Shown: positions 7,495-17,546, counted from the first letter of the stretch. The stretch: 64,000 bases of DNA from Morganella morganii (GCF_019242955.1 NZ_CP066129.1:2976001-3040000), one strand, 5' to 3'. Numbers and translations: made by a program. The notes: generated by a model from the sequence alone, not told the origin.

Positions 7495-10370
7495 TTACTC
7501 GTAATCACTCATCGGTGCACAGGAGCACTGAAGGTGACGGTCACCGTAAACATCATCCAGCCGTTTAACCGTCGGCCAGTATTTGTTGTCGCGGGTGGAC
7601 TGCGTCGGGAATACCGCCACTTCACGGCTGTACGGGTGTGACCACTCTGCGGCCAGCTCAGTCTGGATATGCGGGGCATTCACCAGCGGGTTATCTTCCG
7701 CTGTCCACTCACCGCTGCCTACCCGCTCCATTTCCGCACGAATACCCAGCATGGCATCAATAAAGCGATCCAGTTCCGTCTGACTTTCGGATTCTGTCGG
7801 TTCCACCATCAGTGTGCCGCCGACCGGGAACGACATCGTCGGTGCATGGAAGCCATAGTCAATCAGGCGCTTGGCAATATCCATCTCGGTGATACCAAAC
7901 TTCGCTTTCAGCGGACGGATATCCAGAATACATTCATGTGCCACATAACCATTACGGCCGGTATAAAGTACATCGTAAGCGGATTTCAGCCGTGCCGCGA
8001 TATAGTTAGCATTGAGGATCGCCACCTGACTGGCCTGACGCAGCCCCTGAGCACCCATCATGCGGATATACATCCAGCTGATCGGCAGAATAGAGGCACT
8101 GCCGAACGGTGCGGCAGATACCGCGCCCTGAGAGGTCAGCAGATCAGAGGTCACAATAGTGTGTCCCGGTACAAACGGTGCCAGGTGTTTTTTCACACCA
8201 ATCGGTCCCATACCCGGTCCGCCGCCGCCGTGCGGAATACTGAAGGTTTTATGCAGGTTAAGGTGAGAAACATCCGCACCGATAAAGCCCGGTGTGGTTA
8301 CGCCAACTTGTGCGTTCATGTTTGCGCCGTCCAGATACACCTGACCGCCGAATTCATGAATAATATCGCAGACTTCGCGCACACCTTCTTCATATACCCC
8401 GTGGGTGGACGGATAGGTGATCATCACACAGGACAGGTTTTCGCTGTGCTGTTCTGCTTTCGCCCGTAAATCAGCCAGGTCAATGTTGCCGTCTTCATCA
8501 CAGGCCACCACCACGACTTCCATCCCCGCCATATTGGCTGAGGCCGGGTTAGTACCGTGAGCGGACTGCGGGATCAGACAGATAGTGCGGTGCCCTTCAC
8601 CCTTGCTTTCCTGATAGCGGCGGATAGTCACCAGCCCGGCATATTCCCCCTGTGCGCCGGAGTTCGGCTGCATGCACATGGCGTCATAGCCGGTCAGCAG
8701 CACCAGCCAGCGGGAAAGCTGTTCTATCATCACATGATAGCCCTGCGCCTGCTCCGGCGGACAGAACGGGTGCATGTTACCGAATTCCGGCCAGGTGATC
8801 GGGATCATCTCCGCAGCTGCATTCAGTTTCATGGTGCAGGAGCCGAGCGGGATCATCGCCTGATCCAGCGCCAGGTCTTTACGGGCCAGGCTGTGCAGGT
8901 AGCGCATCATATCCGTTTCGCTGTGATAGCTGCGGAAGTTCGGATGCTTCAGAATTTCCCCTTCACGACGCAGCGCGGCAGGAATAGATTCAGAGGATGC
9001 GGCAACCTGTGCATCCAGTGTATCGATATCCCACTGTGCTTCCTGTCCGGTCAGTACCGCGTACAGATTTTCCAGGCACTCACGCTGTGTGGTTTCGCTC
9101 AGGGTTACCGCAACGGCACCCGGCAGATCGGTACGCAGGTTGATGCGCGCGGCTTTGGCGCGGGCCAGAACAGCAGCTTTATCCTGCACCTCAATGGTCA
9201 GGGTATCAAACCAGGTGGTATTGCGCAGACGCAGACCCGCATCTGTCAGGGCTTTCGCCAGGATATCCGTCAGGCGGTGAATGCGCCCGGCAATCCGTTT
9301 CAGACCTTCCGGGCCGTGGTAGACCGCATACATCCCGGCGATATTCGCCAGCAGAACCTGAGAGGTACAGATATTGGAGTTCGCTTTTTCACGGCGGATA
9401 TGCTGTTCGCGGGTTTGCAGTGCCAGGCGCAGTGCGCGGTTACCGGCGGCATCAATGGATACCCCGATAAGACGTCCCGGCATGGCGCGTTTGTAAGCAT
9501 CGCGGCAGGCAAAGAAAGCGGCATGCGGGCCGCCGTAACCCATCGGCACACCAAAACGCTGGGCTGAGCCGAAGACAATATCCGCGCCCTGTTTGCCCGG
9601 CGCTTCCAGCAGTACCAGTGCCATAATATCGGCTGCCACACTGGTGATCACCTGACGCTGATGTAACTGAGCCAGTAAGTCACGGTAATCATGGAGCTGC
9701 CCGCCGGTGCCGGTCTGCTGCAACAGCACACCAAACACGTCATCGTAATCAAGGGCTTTTTCCGCACTGTCAATGGTCAGTTCAAAACCGAAGTATTCAG
9801 CACGGGTGCGGATCACATCCAGGGTTTGCGGATGCACATCATCCGCAATAAAAAGCGGTTGGCATTTTTCTTTTTACTGACACGTTTTGCCATCGCCATG
9901 GCTTCCGCCGCCGCGGTCGCTTCATCCAGCAGTGAGGCGGACGCCAGTTCCAGACCGGTCAGATCGATAGTCACCTGCTGGAAATTCAGCAGCGCTTCCA
10001 GACGGCCCTGGGAGATTTCCGGCTGATACGGCGTGTACGCGGTATACCAGCCCGGATTTTCCAGCAGATTGCGTAAAATTACCGGCGGCAGAATCGTCGG
10101 TGCATAGCCCTGGCCGATATAAGAGGTAAACTGCTGATTCAGGCCGGCAATGGTTTTCAGTTCTGCCAGCGCATCCTGTTCGGTTGCCCCTTCGCCGACC
10201 GCAGGCGGGATATCCAGCTGAATATCGTCAGGGACAATATGACGGGTGAGATCTTCGAGTGACGCCGCACCGACTGTTTTCAGCATATGCAGCTGCTGTT
10301 CAGGGGATGCGCCGATATGACGGCGGATAAATTCACCGCGGTTTTCAAGCTGAGTTAACGTTTGAGTCAT
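7495..10370 (-). pseudogene. gcvP: Glycine dehydrogenase (P-protein), split by a 1-nt frameshift
   Basis: PLP-dependent P-protein of the glycine cleavage system; decarboxylates glycine and passes the aminomethyl group to lipoyl-GcvH. The N-terminal piece (from 10370) reads normally through [14 protein letters not shown] and then ends out of frame near 9813. The rest ([15 protein letters not shown] onward) continues in another frame to 7495. A run of five T on the coding strand (9850-9854) would restore FFIADDVH if it had six. The two parts together make about 958 aa, the normal length, and the PLP-lysine region ([17 protein letters not shown]) is intact. It may be a true null, slippage-rescued, or a sequencing error. 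Confidence 0.93.
9850..9854 (-). other. Frameshift point in gcvP (T5 run)
   Basis: Coding-strand CGC-TTTTT-ATTGCG. Homology requires CGC-TTT-TTT-ATT-GCG (R-F-F-I-A), so one T is missing. Confidence 0.88.
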
Positions 10371-10411
10371 CGTTCTCCGGTTCCTGACATTATCTGATTC
10401 AATAAAAACCC

Positions 10412-10444
10412 GAAAAAAAACCCTGTTTGCTTACAAACAGGGTT
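10412..10444 (-). terminator. Rho-independent terminator between gcvH and gcvP
   Basis: Perfect 11-bp stem (AACCCTGTTTG on the coding strand and its complement) with a 4-nt loop, followed on the minus strand by eight T. It lies between the gcvH stop and the gcvP start, inside what is normally one operon, so it should reduce gcvP relative to gcvTH. Confidence 0.88.
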
Positions 10445-10455
10445 CCGCTAATCCG

Positions 10456-10851
10456 TCAGTCTTCTTCTTCAGCCTGCAGTTCTGCGTATTTGGCTGCGTC
10501 CATCAGACCGGCAAACTCATCCGGGTCCGTGATTTTAATGCGGATCATCCAGCCGCCTTCATACGGCTCGCTGTTTACCAGTTCCGGGCTGTCTTCCAGC
10601 GCCTCATTCACGGCGATAACGGTGCCGGTGACCGGCGCATACAGATCTGATGCTGCTTTTACCGACTCAACAGTACCGAATGCTTCACCAAATGTGATTT
10701 CATCACCGACTTCCGGTAATTCAACAAATACCACATCACCCAGCAGTTCCTGCGCGTAATCGGTGATCCCTGCCACATACTCATCACCACTCTCATGGCG
10801 AACCCACTCGTGATCTTCTGTGTATTTCAGATTCTCAGGTATATTACTCAT
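10456..10851 (-). CDS. gcvH: Glycine cleavage system H protein
   Basis: Lipoyl carrier that shuttles the aminomethyl intermediate between the P, T and L proteins. The lipoyl-lysine lies in ESVKAASD near residue 65. The start is ATG ([10 protein letters not shown]), with AGGAG 9 nt upstream; a TTG two codons earlier is too close to that Shine-Dalgarno sequence. The protein is 131 aa with an acidic C-terminus typical of H proteins. It follows gcvT by 55 nt. A strong terminator separates it from gcvP. Confidence 0.96.
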   Translation of the reverse strand: MSNIPENLKYTEDHEWVRHESGDEYVAGITDYAQELLGDVVFVELPEVGDEITFGEAFGTVESVKAASDLYAPVTGTVIAVNEALEDSPELVNSEPYEGGWMIRIKITDPDEFAGLMDAAKYAELQAEEED

Positions 10852-10906
10852 CGCCAACGGCTCCTGTTATCGGGTTTCTCAAAATTTAACAATAAAAAAA
10901 GGTTAT

Positions 10907-12001
10907 TCAGACCAGTGCTTTGCCGTTACGGACAAATCCCGGTTTCACGACCTCAACAGGCACTTCACGGTTGCGCACCTGTACAATAGCGGTATTACCG
11001 ATCCCCTGCGGAACACGGGCAAGCGCGATACTGAATCCCAGTGACGGGGAGAATGTACCGCTGGTGATAACGCCGGTCTGCTGTTTGCCGAGCTCATCGG
11101 TAAAGCGGACTTCCATGCCAGCCCGCAGTACGCCTTTTTCGCGCATCACCAGTCCGACCTGTTTTTCAGTACCTTCGCGGCGGAATTTTTCCAGTGCCTC
11201 ACGGCCGATAAAATTCCGGTCTTCCGGCTGCCAGGCAATGGTCCAGCCCATATTTGCCGCCAGCGGATTAACGGTTTCGTCCATCTCCTGGCTGTAAAGA
11301 TTCATGCCTGCTTCAAGGCGTAAGGTATCCCGCGCCCCTAATCCGGCCGGTTTCACACCGGCAGCCAGCAATTTTTTCCACAGGTCAGCGGCCTGCTCTG
11401 CGGGCAGTGCGATTTCATAGCCTTCTTCGCCGGTGTAGCCGGTCGTGGCGATAAAGTAATCGCCGCTCTGTACGCCGTAAAACGGCTTCATTCCGGCAAC
11501 AGCCGCCTTTTGCTCTTCACTCAGCAGTGTCGCGACTTTTTCTTTGGCATGCGGACCCTGAACCGCAATCATCGCCAAATCATCGCGGACTGTCATCTCA
11601 GCAGCAAAGTTTTTGCGATGTTCGTCAATCCACGCCAGATCTTTTTCGCGGGTGGCAGAGTTCACCACCAACCGGTAAAAATCATCCGCAAAGTAATAGA
11701 CGATAAGATCGTCAATCACACCGCCGGACGCGTTCAGCATCCCGGTGTACAGTGCTTTGCCTTTTTCGGTGAGTTTCGCCACATCATTGGCGAGAAGATA
11801 ACGGAGGAACTGCTGACATTGCGGACCATGAAAGTCGACGATTGTCATATGGGAAACATCGAACATACCGGCGTCATTGCGGACATTGTGGTGCTCTTCG
11901 ATCTGGGAGCCGTAGTGCAGCGGCATCATCCAGCCGTGAAAATCCACCATTTTTGCCCCGCAGGCAACGTGCTCACCGGACAGTGGTGTGTGTTGTGCCA
12001 T
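10907..12001 (-). CDS. gcvT: Aminomethyltransferase (T-protein)
   Basis: Transfers the methylene group from aminomethyl-lipoyl GcvH to tetrahydrofolate, releasing ammonia. At 364 aa it equals the E. coli length. Family landmarks include [12 protein letters not shown] near 48 and the [10 protein letters not shown] segment near 190 that shapes the folate pocket. First gene of gcvTHP. The 305-nt spacer upstream has no gene but holds an inverted repeat and a PurR-like site. No glycine riboswitch structure was recognised; E. coli uses GcvA, GcvR, PurR and Lrp control. Confidence 0.97.
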   Translation of the reverse strand: MAQHTPLSGEHVACGAKMVDFHGWMMPLHYGSQIEEHHNVRNDAGMFDVSHMTIVDFHGPQCQQFLRYLLANDVAKLTEKGKALYTGMLNASGGVIDDLIVYYFADDFYRLVVNSATREKDLAWIDEHRKNFAAEMTVRDDLAMIAVQGPHAKEKVATLLSEEQKAAVAGMKPFYGVQSGDYFIATTGYTGEEGYEIALPAEQAADLWKKLLAAGVKPAGLGARDTLRLEAGMNLYSQEMDETVNPLAANMGWTIAWQPEDRNFIGREALEKFRREGTEKQVGLVMREKGVLRAGMEVRFTDELGKQQTGVITSGTFSPSLGFSIALARVPQGIGNTAIVQVRNREVPVEVVKPGFVRNGKALV

Positions 12002-12041
12002 TCTATCCCCTTTCAGTCAGACATAGTGCGCAGCGTGTACC

Positions 12042-12057
12042 GCGCAAACGATACCCT
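12042..12057 (+). promoter_or_regulatory. Candidate PurR operator upstream of gcvT
   Basis: GCGCAAACGATACCCT has a near-perfect left half of the PurR palindrome (ACGCAAAC GTTTTCGT) and a weak right half. E. coli gcvTHP is repressed by PurR, and the site lies about 40-55 nt before the gcvT start, a reasonable place for repression. Confidence 0.35.
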
Positions 12058-12226
12058 TTTCCTGACGTTATCACCGAATCACAAACGGAACCATAAGAAA
12101 AAATTGTGACCGTGTACGCGGGCGGAAAAATATGAGCCGTCAGTATGCAGATTTTTCATCTGCCATTCTGAGCCCTGAGGCGCAAAAAAGGATTAACAGG
12201 TGATAGTTTTGAATTAAGCGGCGGGA

Positions 12227-12272
12227 ATGCACTAAAACACCGGCCGGATCGACCAATTAAATTTTAGTGCAT
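12227..12272. repeat. Perfect 11-bp inverted repeat in the gcvT upstream region
   Basis: ATGCACTAAAA and TTTTAGTGCAT are separated by 24 nt. No T-run follows on either strand, so it is not an obvious terminator. It lies between the ubiI stop and the gcvT start, within a 305-nt stretch (12002-12306) in which no coding gene was found. It may be a regulator site pair or an mRNA hairpin. Confidence 0.6.
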
Positions 12273-12306
12273 TATGAATAAAACTAATGTGAAAAAAGGC
12301 CTTAAA

Positions 12307-13542
12307 TTAGATTTTTTCAGCTGATGCCGGCGTCGGTTCACACAGCCAGTCCGGCATATCACTCAGCCCGCGGGCATGACGCAGCAGTGCCGGTTTTACG
12401 CCCGGCAGTGTATCCGCCAGCACCAGGCCGACATCACGGACCAGTTTTTTCACCGGATTGTTGCCGTCGAACAGCTCACGGAAGCCCTGCATCCCGGCCA
12501 GCATCATTGCGGCACTCTGTTTGCGGCGACGTTCAAAACGGCGCAGCCAGAAATAGTTGCCGATATCTTTGCCTTCGGCAGTCAGACGGCGGATTTCACC
12601 AATCAGCTCCGCCACATCCATAAAGCCGAGGTTCACTCCCTGTCCGGCCAGCGGATGAATGGTATGAGCCGCATCCCCCAGCAGTGCCAGACGCGGCGCG
12701 GCAAACTGGCGGGCATAGCGGCCGGTCAGCGGGATCGCCCGACGTTCACTGACAACCTCACACAGACCGAGACGCAGATCAAACGCCGCCGCCAGTTTAT
12801 GGTTAAACGCGGTTTCATCCAGATCCAGGCAGTGCTGTGCGGTCAGTCCGGGCAGTGACCAGACAATCGAGCAGTGGTGAGCATCCGGCAGCGGCAGAAA
12901 TGCCAGAATACCGTCACCGTGGAAAACCTGTCGCGCCACATTCTCATGCGGCAGTTCTGTGCGGATGGTAGCGACCAGTGCGTGATGCTCATAATCCCAA
13001 AACGAAACAGGGATATCCGCATGCTGGCGCAGCCAGGAATTTGCACCGTCTGCGCCTGCCACTAAGCGGGTCGTGAGCATATCGTCATTTTCCAGGGTGA
13101 TAAAAGCATCGTTTTCGCCCCACACCACCTGACGGATTTGCGTACCGGTGAGCAGCGTCACATCAGACAATGTCTGAACCCGCTCCCAGAGCGCGTTGCG
13201 GATCACATCATTCTCAATAATATGGCCGAGGTGTTCACAATGGGCTTCCGCCGCGCTGAACGCGATACGGCCGAAGCTGTTGTTATCCCACACTTCCATA
13301 CCCTGGTACGGTGCCGCACGTTTGGCCTGAATGTCCTGCCAGACGCCCAGCCGCGCCAGTAAGCGCTCACTGGCGCTGTTGATGGCGGAGACCCGGACAG
13401 CAAACGGCGCCTGCGGATCAAAACGGGTATCCGGCGCCTGTTTTTCAATTACCGCAATACGCAGCCCGCAGCCGTGCAGACCACAGGCCAGAGCCAGCCC
13501 GACCATGCCGCCACCGGCAATTACCACATCATATGACTGCAT
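12307..13542 (-). CDS. ubiI: 2-octaprenylphenol hydroxylase UbiI
   Basis: FAD-dependent monooxygenase (formerly VisC) that adds the C5 hydroxyl in ubiquinone synthesis. The N-terminal Rossmann motif GGGMVGLALACGLHG binds FAD, and the GDAAHTIHPLAGQGVNLG segment near residue 300 is the second FAD motif. Length 411 aa is close to E. coli (400). It starts 3 nt after the ubiH stop, in the pepP-ubiH-ubiI operon. Choice between UbiI and the paralogues UbiH and UbiF rests mostly on position and on similarity to VisC. Confidence 0.93.
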   Translation of the reverse strand: MQSYDVVIAGGGMVGLALACGLHGCGLRIAVIEKQAPDTRFDPQAPFAVRVSAINSASERLLARLGVWQDIQAKRAAPYQGMEVWDNNSFGRIAFSAAEAHCEHLGHIIENDVIRNALWERVQTLSDVTLLTGTQIRQVVWGENDAFITLENDDMLTTRLVAGADGANSWLRQHADIPVSFWDYEHHALVATIRTELPHENVARQVFHGDGILAFLPLPDAHHCSIVWSLPGLTAQHCLDLDETAFNHKLAAAFDLRLGLCEVVSERRAIPLTGRYARQFAAPRLALLGDAAHTIHPLAGQGVNLGFMDVAELIGEIRRLTAEGKDIGNYFWLRRFERRRKQSAAMMLAGMQGFRELFDGNNPVKKLVRDVGLVLADTLPGVKPALLRHARGLSDMPDWLCEPTPASAEKI

Positions 13543-13545
13543 TGT

Positions 13546-14748
13546 TTATCCTCTTTCCGTGGCGGTATTAAGCGGCTGCGCGACCCAGCCGAGCGTCTGT
13601 TTTGCCAGCCGGTTGCGCAGAAACGGCAGCATTTCCATTGCCATCAGGCCGGCATTCCGTCCGGCGGCCAGCGGGAAGCAACGATTGGAGAAAAGGCGCA
13701 CCAGGCTGTCAGTCAGGGTCATTGTCGCCTGCCGGTCAGCTTCACGGGCTGCCTGATACTGCGTCAGCACGCGGTACTGGCCAATATCTTCCTGTGATAA
13801 AAACGCCTGACTGATAACCTCCGCCAGTGCCATCACATCACGCATTCCCAGGTTGAATCCCTGGCCGGCGATAGGATGGAGTGTCTGAGAGGCATTGCCC
13901 ACCAGCGCCAGGCGGTGGGAAATCTGAGAGTGCGCGGCACTCAGGGTCAGCGGATAACAGTGGCGGGCACCGGCAGTGATAATTTTGCCCAGTTGCCAGC
14001 CGAAGGCTTTCTGCAATTCGCGGCAGAAAGTCTCATCATCCCATTCACGCACGGTGTCCGCATGTTCTGCACGGTGACACCAGACCAGCGAACTGCGCCC
14101 TTCTGTCATCGGCAGCATCGCCAGCGGCCCCTGCGGGGTAAAACGTTCAAACGCCCGCCCCTGCGGATCCAGTTCCGTCATGACATTGGCGATCACCGCC
14201 ACCTGCTCATACGGTGTGTCATTCCACTGCATACCGCACTGCTCTGCGACTGCAGAATGACTGCCGTCCGCCGCGATCAGAACCTGTCCGTTCAGCACCG
14301 TACCGCTCTCCAGCTGAACACTGACCGAGTCCGTCGTGCGGGTAATATTTTTTACGCTGTCCGGACAATACAGTGTGACATTGTCGGCTTTTACCAGTTC
14401 GGCAAACAGCGTTTGTCCGGCATCATACAGTTCAATAACCTGTCCGAGTGCATCAATATCATAATCACCGGCGGTAATATTCACACAGCCTGTATGCCCC
14501 TGATCAGACACATGCACCCGGGTAATCGGCGCTGCATACGCTTTCAGGGCAGACCACAGCCCGATTTTCTCAAGCCGCTGACAAGTCCCGTACGCCAGGG
14601 CAATCGCCCGCGCATCAAACCCCGGATGATGGGCATCCGGTAATCTGGCTTCCGCCAGTGCGACGGGAAGCCTGCCGTGACTGAGGCGGGAAAGCGCCAG
14701 CGCCAGTGTCGCGCCGGTCATTCCGCCTCCGGTGATTATCACACTCAT
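13546..14748 (-). CDS. ubiH: 2-octaprenyl-6-methoxyphenol hydroxylase UbiH
   Basis: FAD monooxygenase that hydroxylates C1 of the quinone ring in ubiquinone synthesis. It has GGGMTGATLALAL at the N-terminus for FAD binding and GNASQTLHPIAGQGFNLG near residue 285. The Asn in place of Asp in that motif is also found in E. coli UbiH, so it is not a defect. Length is 400 aa against 392. It lies between pepP (3 nt upstream) and ubiI (3 nt downstream). Confidence 0.94.
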   Translation of the reverse strand: MSVIITGGGMTGATLALALSRLSHGRLPVALAEARLPDAHHPGFDARAIALAYGTCQRLEKIGLWSALKAYAAPITRVHVSDQGHTGCVNITAGDYDIDALGQVIELYDAGQTLFAELVKADNVTLYCPDSVKNITRTTDSVSVQLESGTVLNGQVLIAADGSHSAVAEQCGMQWNDTPYEQVAVIANVMTELDPQGRAFERFTPQGPLAMLPMTEGRSSLVWCHRAEHADTVREWDDETFCRELQKAFGWQLGKIITAGARHCYPLTLSAAHSQISHRLALVGNASQTLHPIAGQGFNLGMRDVMALAEVISQAFLSQEDIGQYRVLTQYQAAREADRQATMTLTDSLVRLFSNRCFPLAAGRNAGLMAMEMLPFLRNRLAKQTLGWVAQPLNTATERG

Positions 14749-14751
14749 TAA

Positions 14752-16071
14752 TTATTCAGCCTGTTTTGCCTGCGCCATCAGCGCTTCAATTTCATCTGCG
14801 GTTTTAACCACGGAAGCTGTCAGGTTTTCGTTGCCGTCAGCTGTGATGACAATATCGTCCTCAATACGGATACCGATGCCGCGATACGCTTCCGGCACAT
14901 CCGCATCCGGCGCGATATACAGCCCCGGCTCGATAGTCAGCACCATGCCCGGTTCCAGGATGCGGTCACGTTCTGTGCCGTAATGGCCGACATCATGCAC
15001 ATCCAGTCCTAACCAGTGGCTGAGACTATGCATGAAAAAGGCGCGGTATGCTTTGGTTTCGATCAAATGCGGGACATCCCCGGTCAGTAAACCGAGTTTC
15101 ACCAGCCCTTCCGTCATGATTTCCACCACACGATCCGTCACTTCTGCGATCGACGTACCGGGGCGGTAGAGTTCCAGAGAAACATTCAGGGTTTCCAGCA
15201 CCAGGTCATAGATTTCGCGCTGCTCTTTGCTGAATTTGCCGTTGACCGGGAAAGTACGGGTAATATCTCCGGCATAGCCTTCAATTTCACATCCGGCATC
15301 GATCAGCACCAAATCCCCGTCTTTCATCCGGCATTCGTTTTCGGTGTAGTGCAGGATACAGCCGTTTTCACCGCTGCCGACAATCGTGTTATAGGACGGG
15401 AAACGCGCGCCGTTACTGACAAATTCGTGTTCAATTTCGCCCTGTAACTGATATTCGTACATACCCGGACGGCATTTTTCCATCGCACGGGTGTGTGCCA
15501 GCGCACTGACTTTTCCGGCACGGCGCATGATGTCCAGCTCCGCCGGGGATTTAAACAGACGCATTTCGTGAACAACCGGCCGCCAGTCAATGATCGTGGC
15601 CGGCGCGGAAAGGTTACGGCGGCTGCCGCGGCGCAGTGTATCGAGAGCATTAAAGACGATGGTATCGGCATACGCCATTTCGCCCTGTGCGAAATAGAGG
15701 GTGTCGAGGCCGTTAAGCAGCTGACAGAGCTGTTCATTAATCTCATCAAACGGCAGAGCGCGATCCACACCCAGTTTTTCCGGTGCCGCGTCCTGGCCGA
15801 GACGGCGTCCGAACCAGATTTCTGCGGTCAGATCACGCACACGGTTAAACAATACACTGTGGTTATGGGTTTCATCACTTTTAATCAGTACCAGTACCGC
15901 CTCCGGCTCACTGAAGCCGGTCAGATAGAGAAAATCACTGTGCTGACGGTAGGGATAGTCGCTGTCCGCATTACGCTGCGCCGGAGGTGCCGCAAAGAAA
16001 ACCGCCGCGCTGGCAGGTGCCATTTTTTCCAGCAATGCCTGACGGCGTGAGATAAATTCTTGTTTATTCAT
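14752..16071 (-). CDS. pepP: Xaa-Pro aminopeptidase (aminopeptidase P)
   Basis: Dinuclear-Mn exopeptidase that removes N-terminal residues preceding proline. It has the pita-bread fold. Metal-ligand regions are visible: LIDAGCEIEGYAGDITRTFP (two Asp) near 255-275, HSLSHWLGLDVHDVG (His) near 350, TIEPGLYI (Glu) and GIRIEDDIVI (Glu) near the end. Length is 439 aa against 441 in E. coli. First gene of pepP-ubiH-ubiI, 86 nt after ygfB. Confidence 0.96.
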   Translation of the reverse strand: MNKQEFISRRQALLEKMAPASAAVFFAAPPAQRNADSDYPYRQHSDFLYLTGFSEPEAVLVLIKSDETHNHSVLFNRVRDLTAEIWFGRRLGQDAAPEKLGVDRALPFDEINEQLCQLLNGLDTLYFAQGEMAYADTIVFNALDTLRRGSRRNLSAPATIIDWRPVVHEMRLFKSPAELDIMRRAGKVSALAHTRAMEKCRPGMYEYQLQGEIEHEFVSNGARFPSYNTIVGSGENGCILHYTENECRMKDGDLVLIDAGCEIEGYAGDITRTFPVNGKFSKEQREIYDLVLETLNVSLELYRPGTSIAEVTDRVVEIMTEGLVKLGLLTGDVPHLIETKAYRAFFMHSLSHWLGLDVHDVGHYGTERDRILEPGMVLTIEPGLYIAPDADVPEAYRGIGIRIEDDIVITADGNENLTASVVKTADEIEALMAQAKQAE

Positions 16072-16157
16072 ACCCTCTTTCCTTGTACGTGTGATGATTC
16101 AGAAATCTGATGGTTCAGTGTGCAGCAGATTGTCTGCCGCGGACAGCTTCAGATATA

Positions 16158-16739
16158 TCAGTGTAATGTCGGTTTCTGTGCCGGCGCATCAGCCGTTTGT
16201 GCGCTGCGCGGTTTTGCCAGCGAGATATAGCACAGCTGTACGGCCACGCGGACATACTCGATCACTTCTTCCAGCGCATCATCCAGTGCTTCGGTATCTT
16301 CCGCTTCATCATAGCCCAGCATGCCGATTTCACGCAGATCAGTGACAATTTCTTTCACTTCATTACGATCACCAAATTTCGGATCGGCCACACCCAGACC
16401 TAATAAGAAGTGATTGACCCAGCCGGCCAGCTCATCAGCCCGGGCAAACACACCCGCTTCATCATCCGGCAGCAGTAAATTAAACTGGCATTCGGTATCA
16501 TCAAGCAGCTCAAATGTGGTATTAAAGAGAGCACGCAGCGGTTGTGCCAGAATCTGTGAAAACGCCATACCTTCGTTGGTCAGGTCGTGGATCAGCGCCA
16601 TCCAGCTCTCATCAGTGTTACCGCCGCAGAGCAGACCCGTGATCAGGCCGTGCATCTCTGACGCAGTCATGGCAACGGCTTGCTGACGTAAAAGTTCATC
16701 AAGTGTTTTAAAATCGGGCAGTGTTTTATCCGGGGTCAT
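16158..16739 (-). CDS. ygfB: UPF0149 family protein YgfB
   Basis: Conserved helical protein; in Pseudomonas a YgfB homologue modulates AmpDh3 and beta-lactam tolerance, but the biochemical role in enterics is unclear. Conserved segments EMHGLI, LLCGG, HDLTNEGMAF, GWVNHFLLGLG and YDEAED are all present, and the C-terminal QKPTLH matches E. coli. The start chosen is the ATG giving MTPDKTLPDF (193 aa); the frame stays open for 46 more codons upstream, but those residues are not conserved. Divergent from zapA. Confidence 0.92.
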   Translation of the reverse strand: MTPDKTLPDFKTLDELLRQQAVAMTASEMHGLITGLLCGGNTDESWMALIHDLTNEGMAFSQILAQPLRALFNTTFELLDDTECQFNLLLPDDEAGVFARADELAGWVNHFLLGLGVADPKFGDRNEVKEIVTDLREIGMLGYDEAEDTEALDDALEEVIEYVRVAVQLCYISLAKPRSAQTADAPAQKPTLH

Positions 16740-16888
16740 TATTTTGCTCACCAGTCGGGTTTCAGTTCGTGATATGCTACCATCAAGAGGCGCCGCTGTA
16801 CCAGATAAGGGCTGCGGCCTGCTGCTATAACGTACACAATTCACGTCACACAGGATAATATCCTGTTGCAGAACCAAAGGAAGATTTC

Positions 16889-17218
16889 ATGTCTGCACAA
16901 CCCGTTGATATCCAAATATTCGGGCGTTCCATGCGCGTTAATTGTCCACCGGAACAAAAAGAAGCTCTGCTCGCTTCCGCTGCGGAGCTTGAACAACGGT
17001 TACAGGACCTGAAAGAGCGCAGCCGGGTCACTAACGCGGAACAGCTCGTTTTTATCGTTGCGTTAAACATCTGTCACGAACTGACACAAGAAAAATTGAA
17101 AACGCGCGATTATGCCTATAACATGGAACAAAAGATAAAACTGTTACAGCAGACTATCGAGCAGGCGCTGCATGACCAAACCCGAATTACAGAGCGCCAG
17201 GTAACACCTATTGAATAA
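16889..17218 (+). CDS. zapA: Cell division protein ZapA
   Basis: FtsZ-associated protein that bundles protofilaments at the Z ring. The N-terminal globular domain starts with [15 protein letters not shown] and is followed by a long C-terminal coiled coil that mediates dimer and tetramer formation. The 109-aa length matches the family. It stands upstream of ssrS and fau, as in E. coli, and is divergent from ygfB with a 149-nt spacer for both promoters. Confidence 0.95.
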   Translation: MSAQPVDIQIFGRSMRVNCPPEQKEALLASAAELEQRLQDLKERSRVTNAEQLVFIVALNICHELTQEKLKTRDYAYNMEQKIKLLQQTIEQALHDQTRITERQVTPIE

Positions 17219-17265
17219 AATTGTTTAGAAATCAGTCACTAGACAAAAAAAATTTCGAAATTAGG

Positions 17266-17293
17266 TTGCAATCTCAGCCCGATTTCATACAAT
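17266..17293 (+). promoter_or_regulatory. Candidate sigma-70 promoter for ssrS
   Basis: TTGCAA and TACAAT separated by 16 nt. Transcription would start about 25-30 nt before the mature 6S end, compatible with a short precursor trimmed at the 5' side. Confidence 0.4.
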
Positions 17294-17326
17294 GAGTTTA
17301 AGAACAACGTTACACGTAGTTCACAA

Positions 17327-17511
17327 AATTCTCTGAGATGTTTGTCTGCGGGTCAGTCCCCTGAGCCGATATTGATACAGACAGAATGTGGTGATTTGTC
17401 ACCGGTGAGCATACCTGATTCGTTCAGGCAGCCTAATGGAAGCAACGCCGCGTTCACCTTGAACCAAGGGTTCAAGGGTTACAGCCTGCGACGGCATCTT
17501 GGAGACCTCTC
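17327..17511 (+). ncRNA. ssrS: 6S RNA
   Basis: Regulatory RNA that mimics an open promoter and binds RNA polymerase with sigma-70 in stationary phase. The conserved 5' strand (TTCTCTGAGATG, then CAGTCCCCTGAGCCGATATT) and 3' strand (CACCTTGAACCAAGGGTTCA, then TTACAGCCTGCGACGGCATC and TTGGAGA) closely follow E. coli 6S RNA, and the ends pair into the closing stem. Size is about 185 nt. The position between zapA and fau is also conserved. End points are good to a few nucleotides. Confidence 0.95.
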
Positions 17512-17546
17512 TCTTATTTATCTCCTGATATTTCGCTGATTTCACT

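Noticed and set aside
7669-9567. Long plus-strand open frames (266 and 336 codons) opposite gcvP
   Set aside because: They run antisense to strongly conserved gcvP codons, match no family I know and have no ribosome sites; they reflect the codon bias of the real gene.
12002-12306. Glycine riboswitch upstream of gcvT
   Set aside because: No tandem glycine-aptamer core or matching helices were found, and enterics control gcv by GcvA/GcvR.
13860-14000. UbiH lacking the Asp of the second FAD motif (GNAS instead of GDAA)
   Set aside because: E. coli UbiH has the same Asn, so it is a family feature and not a defect.
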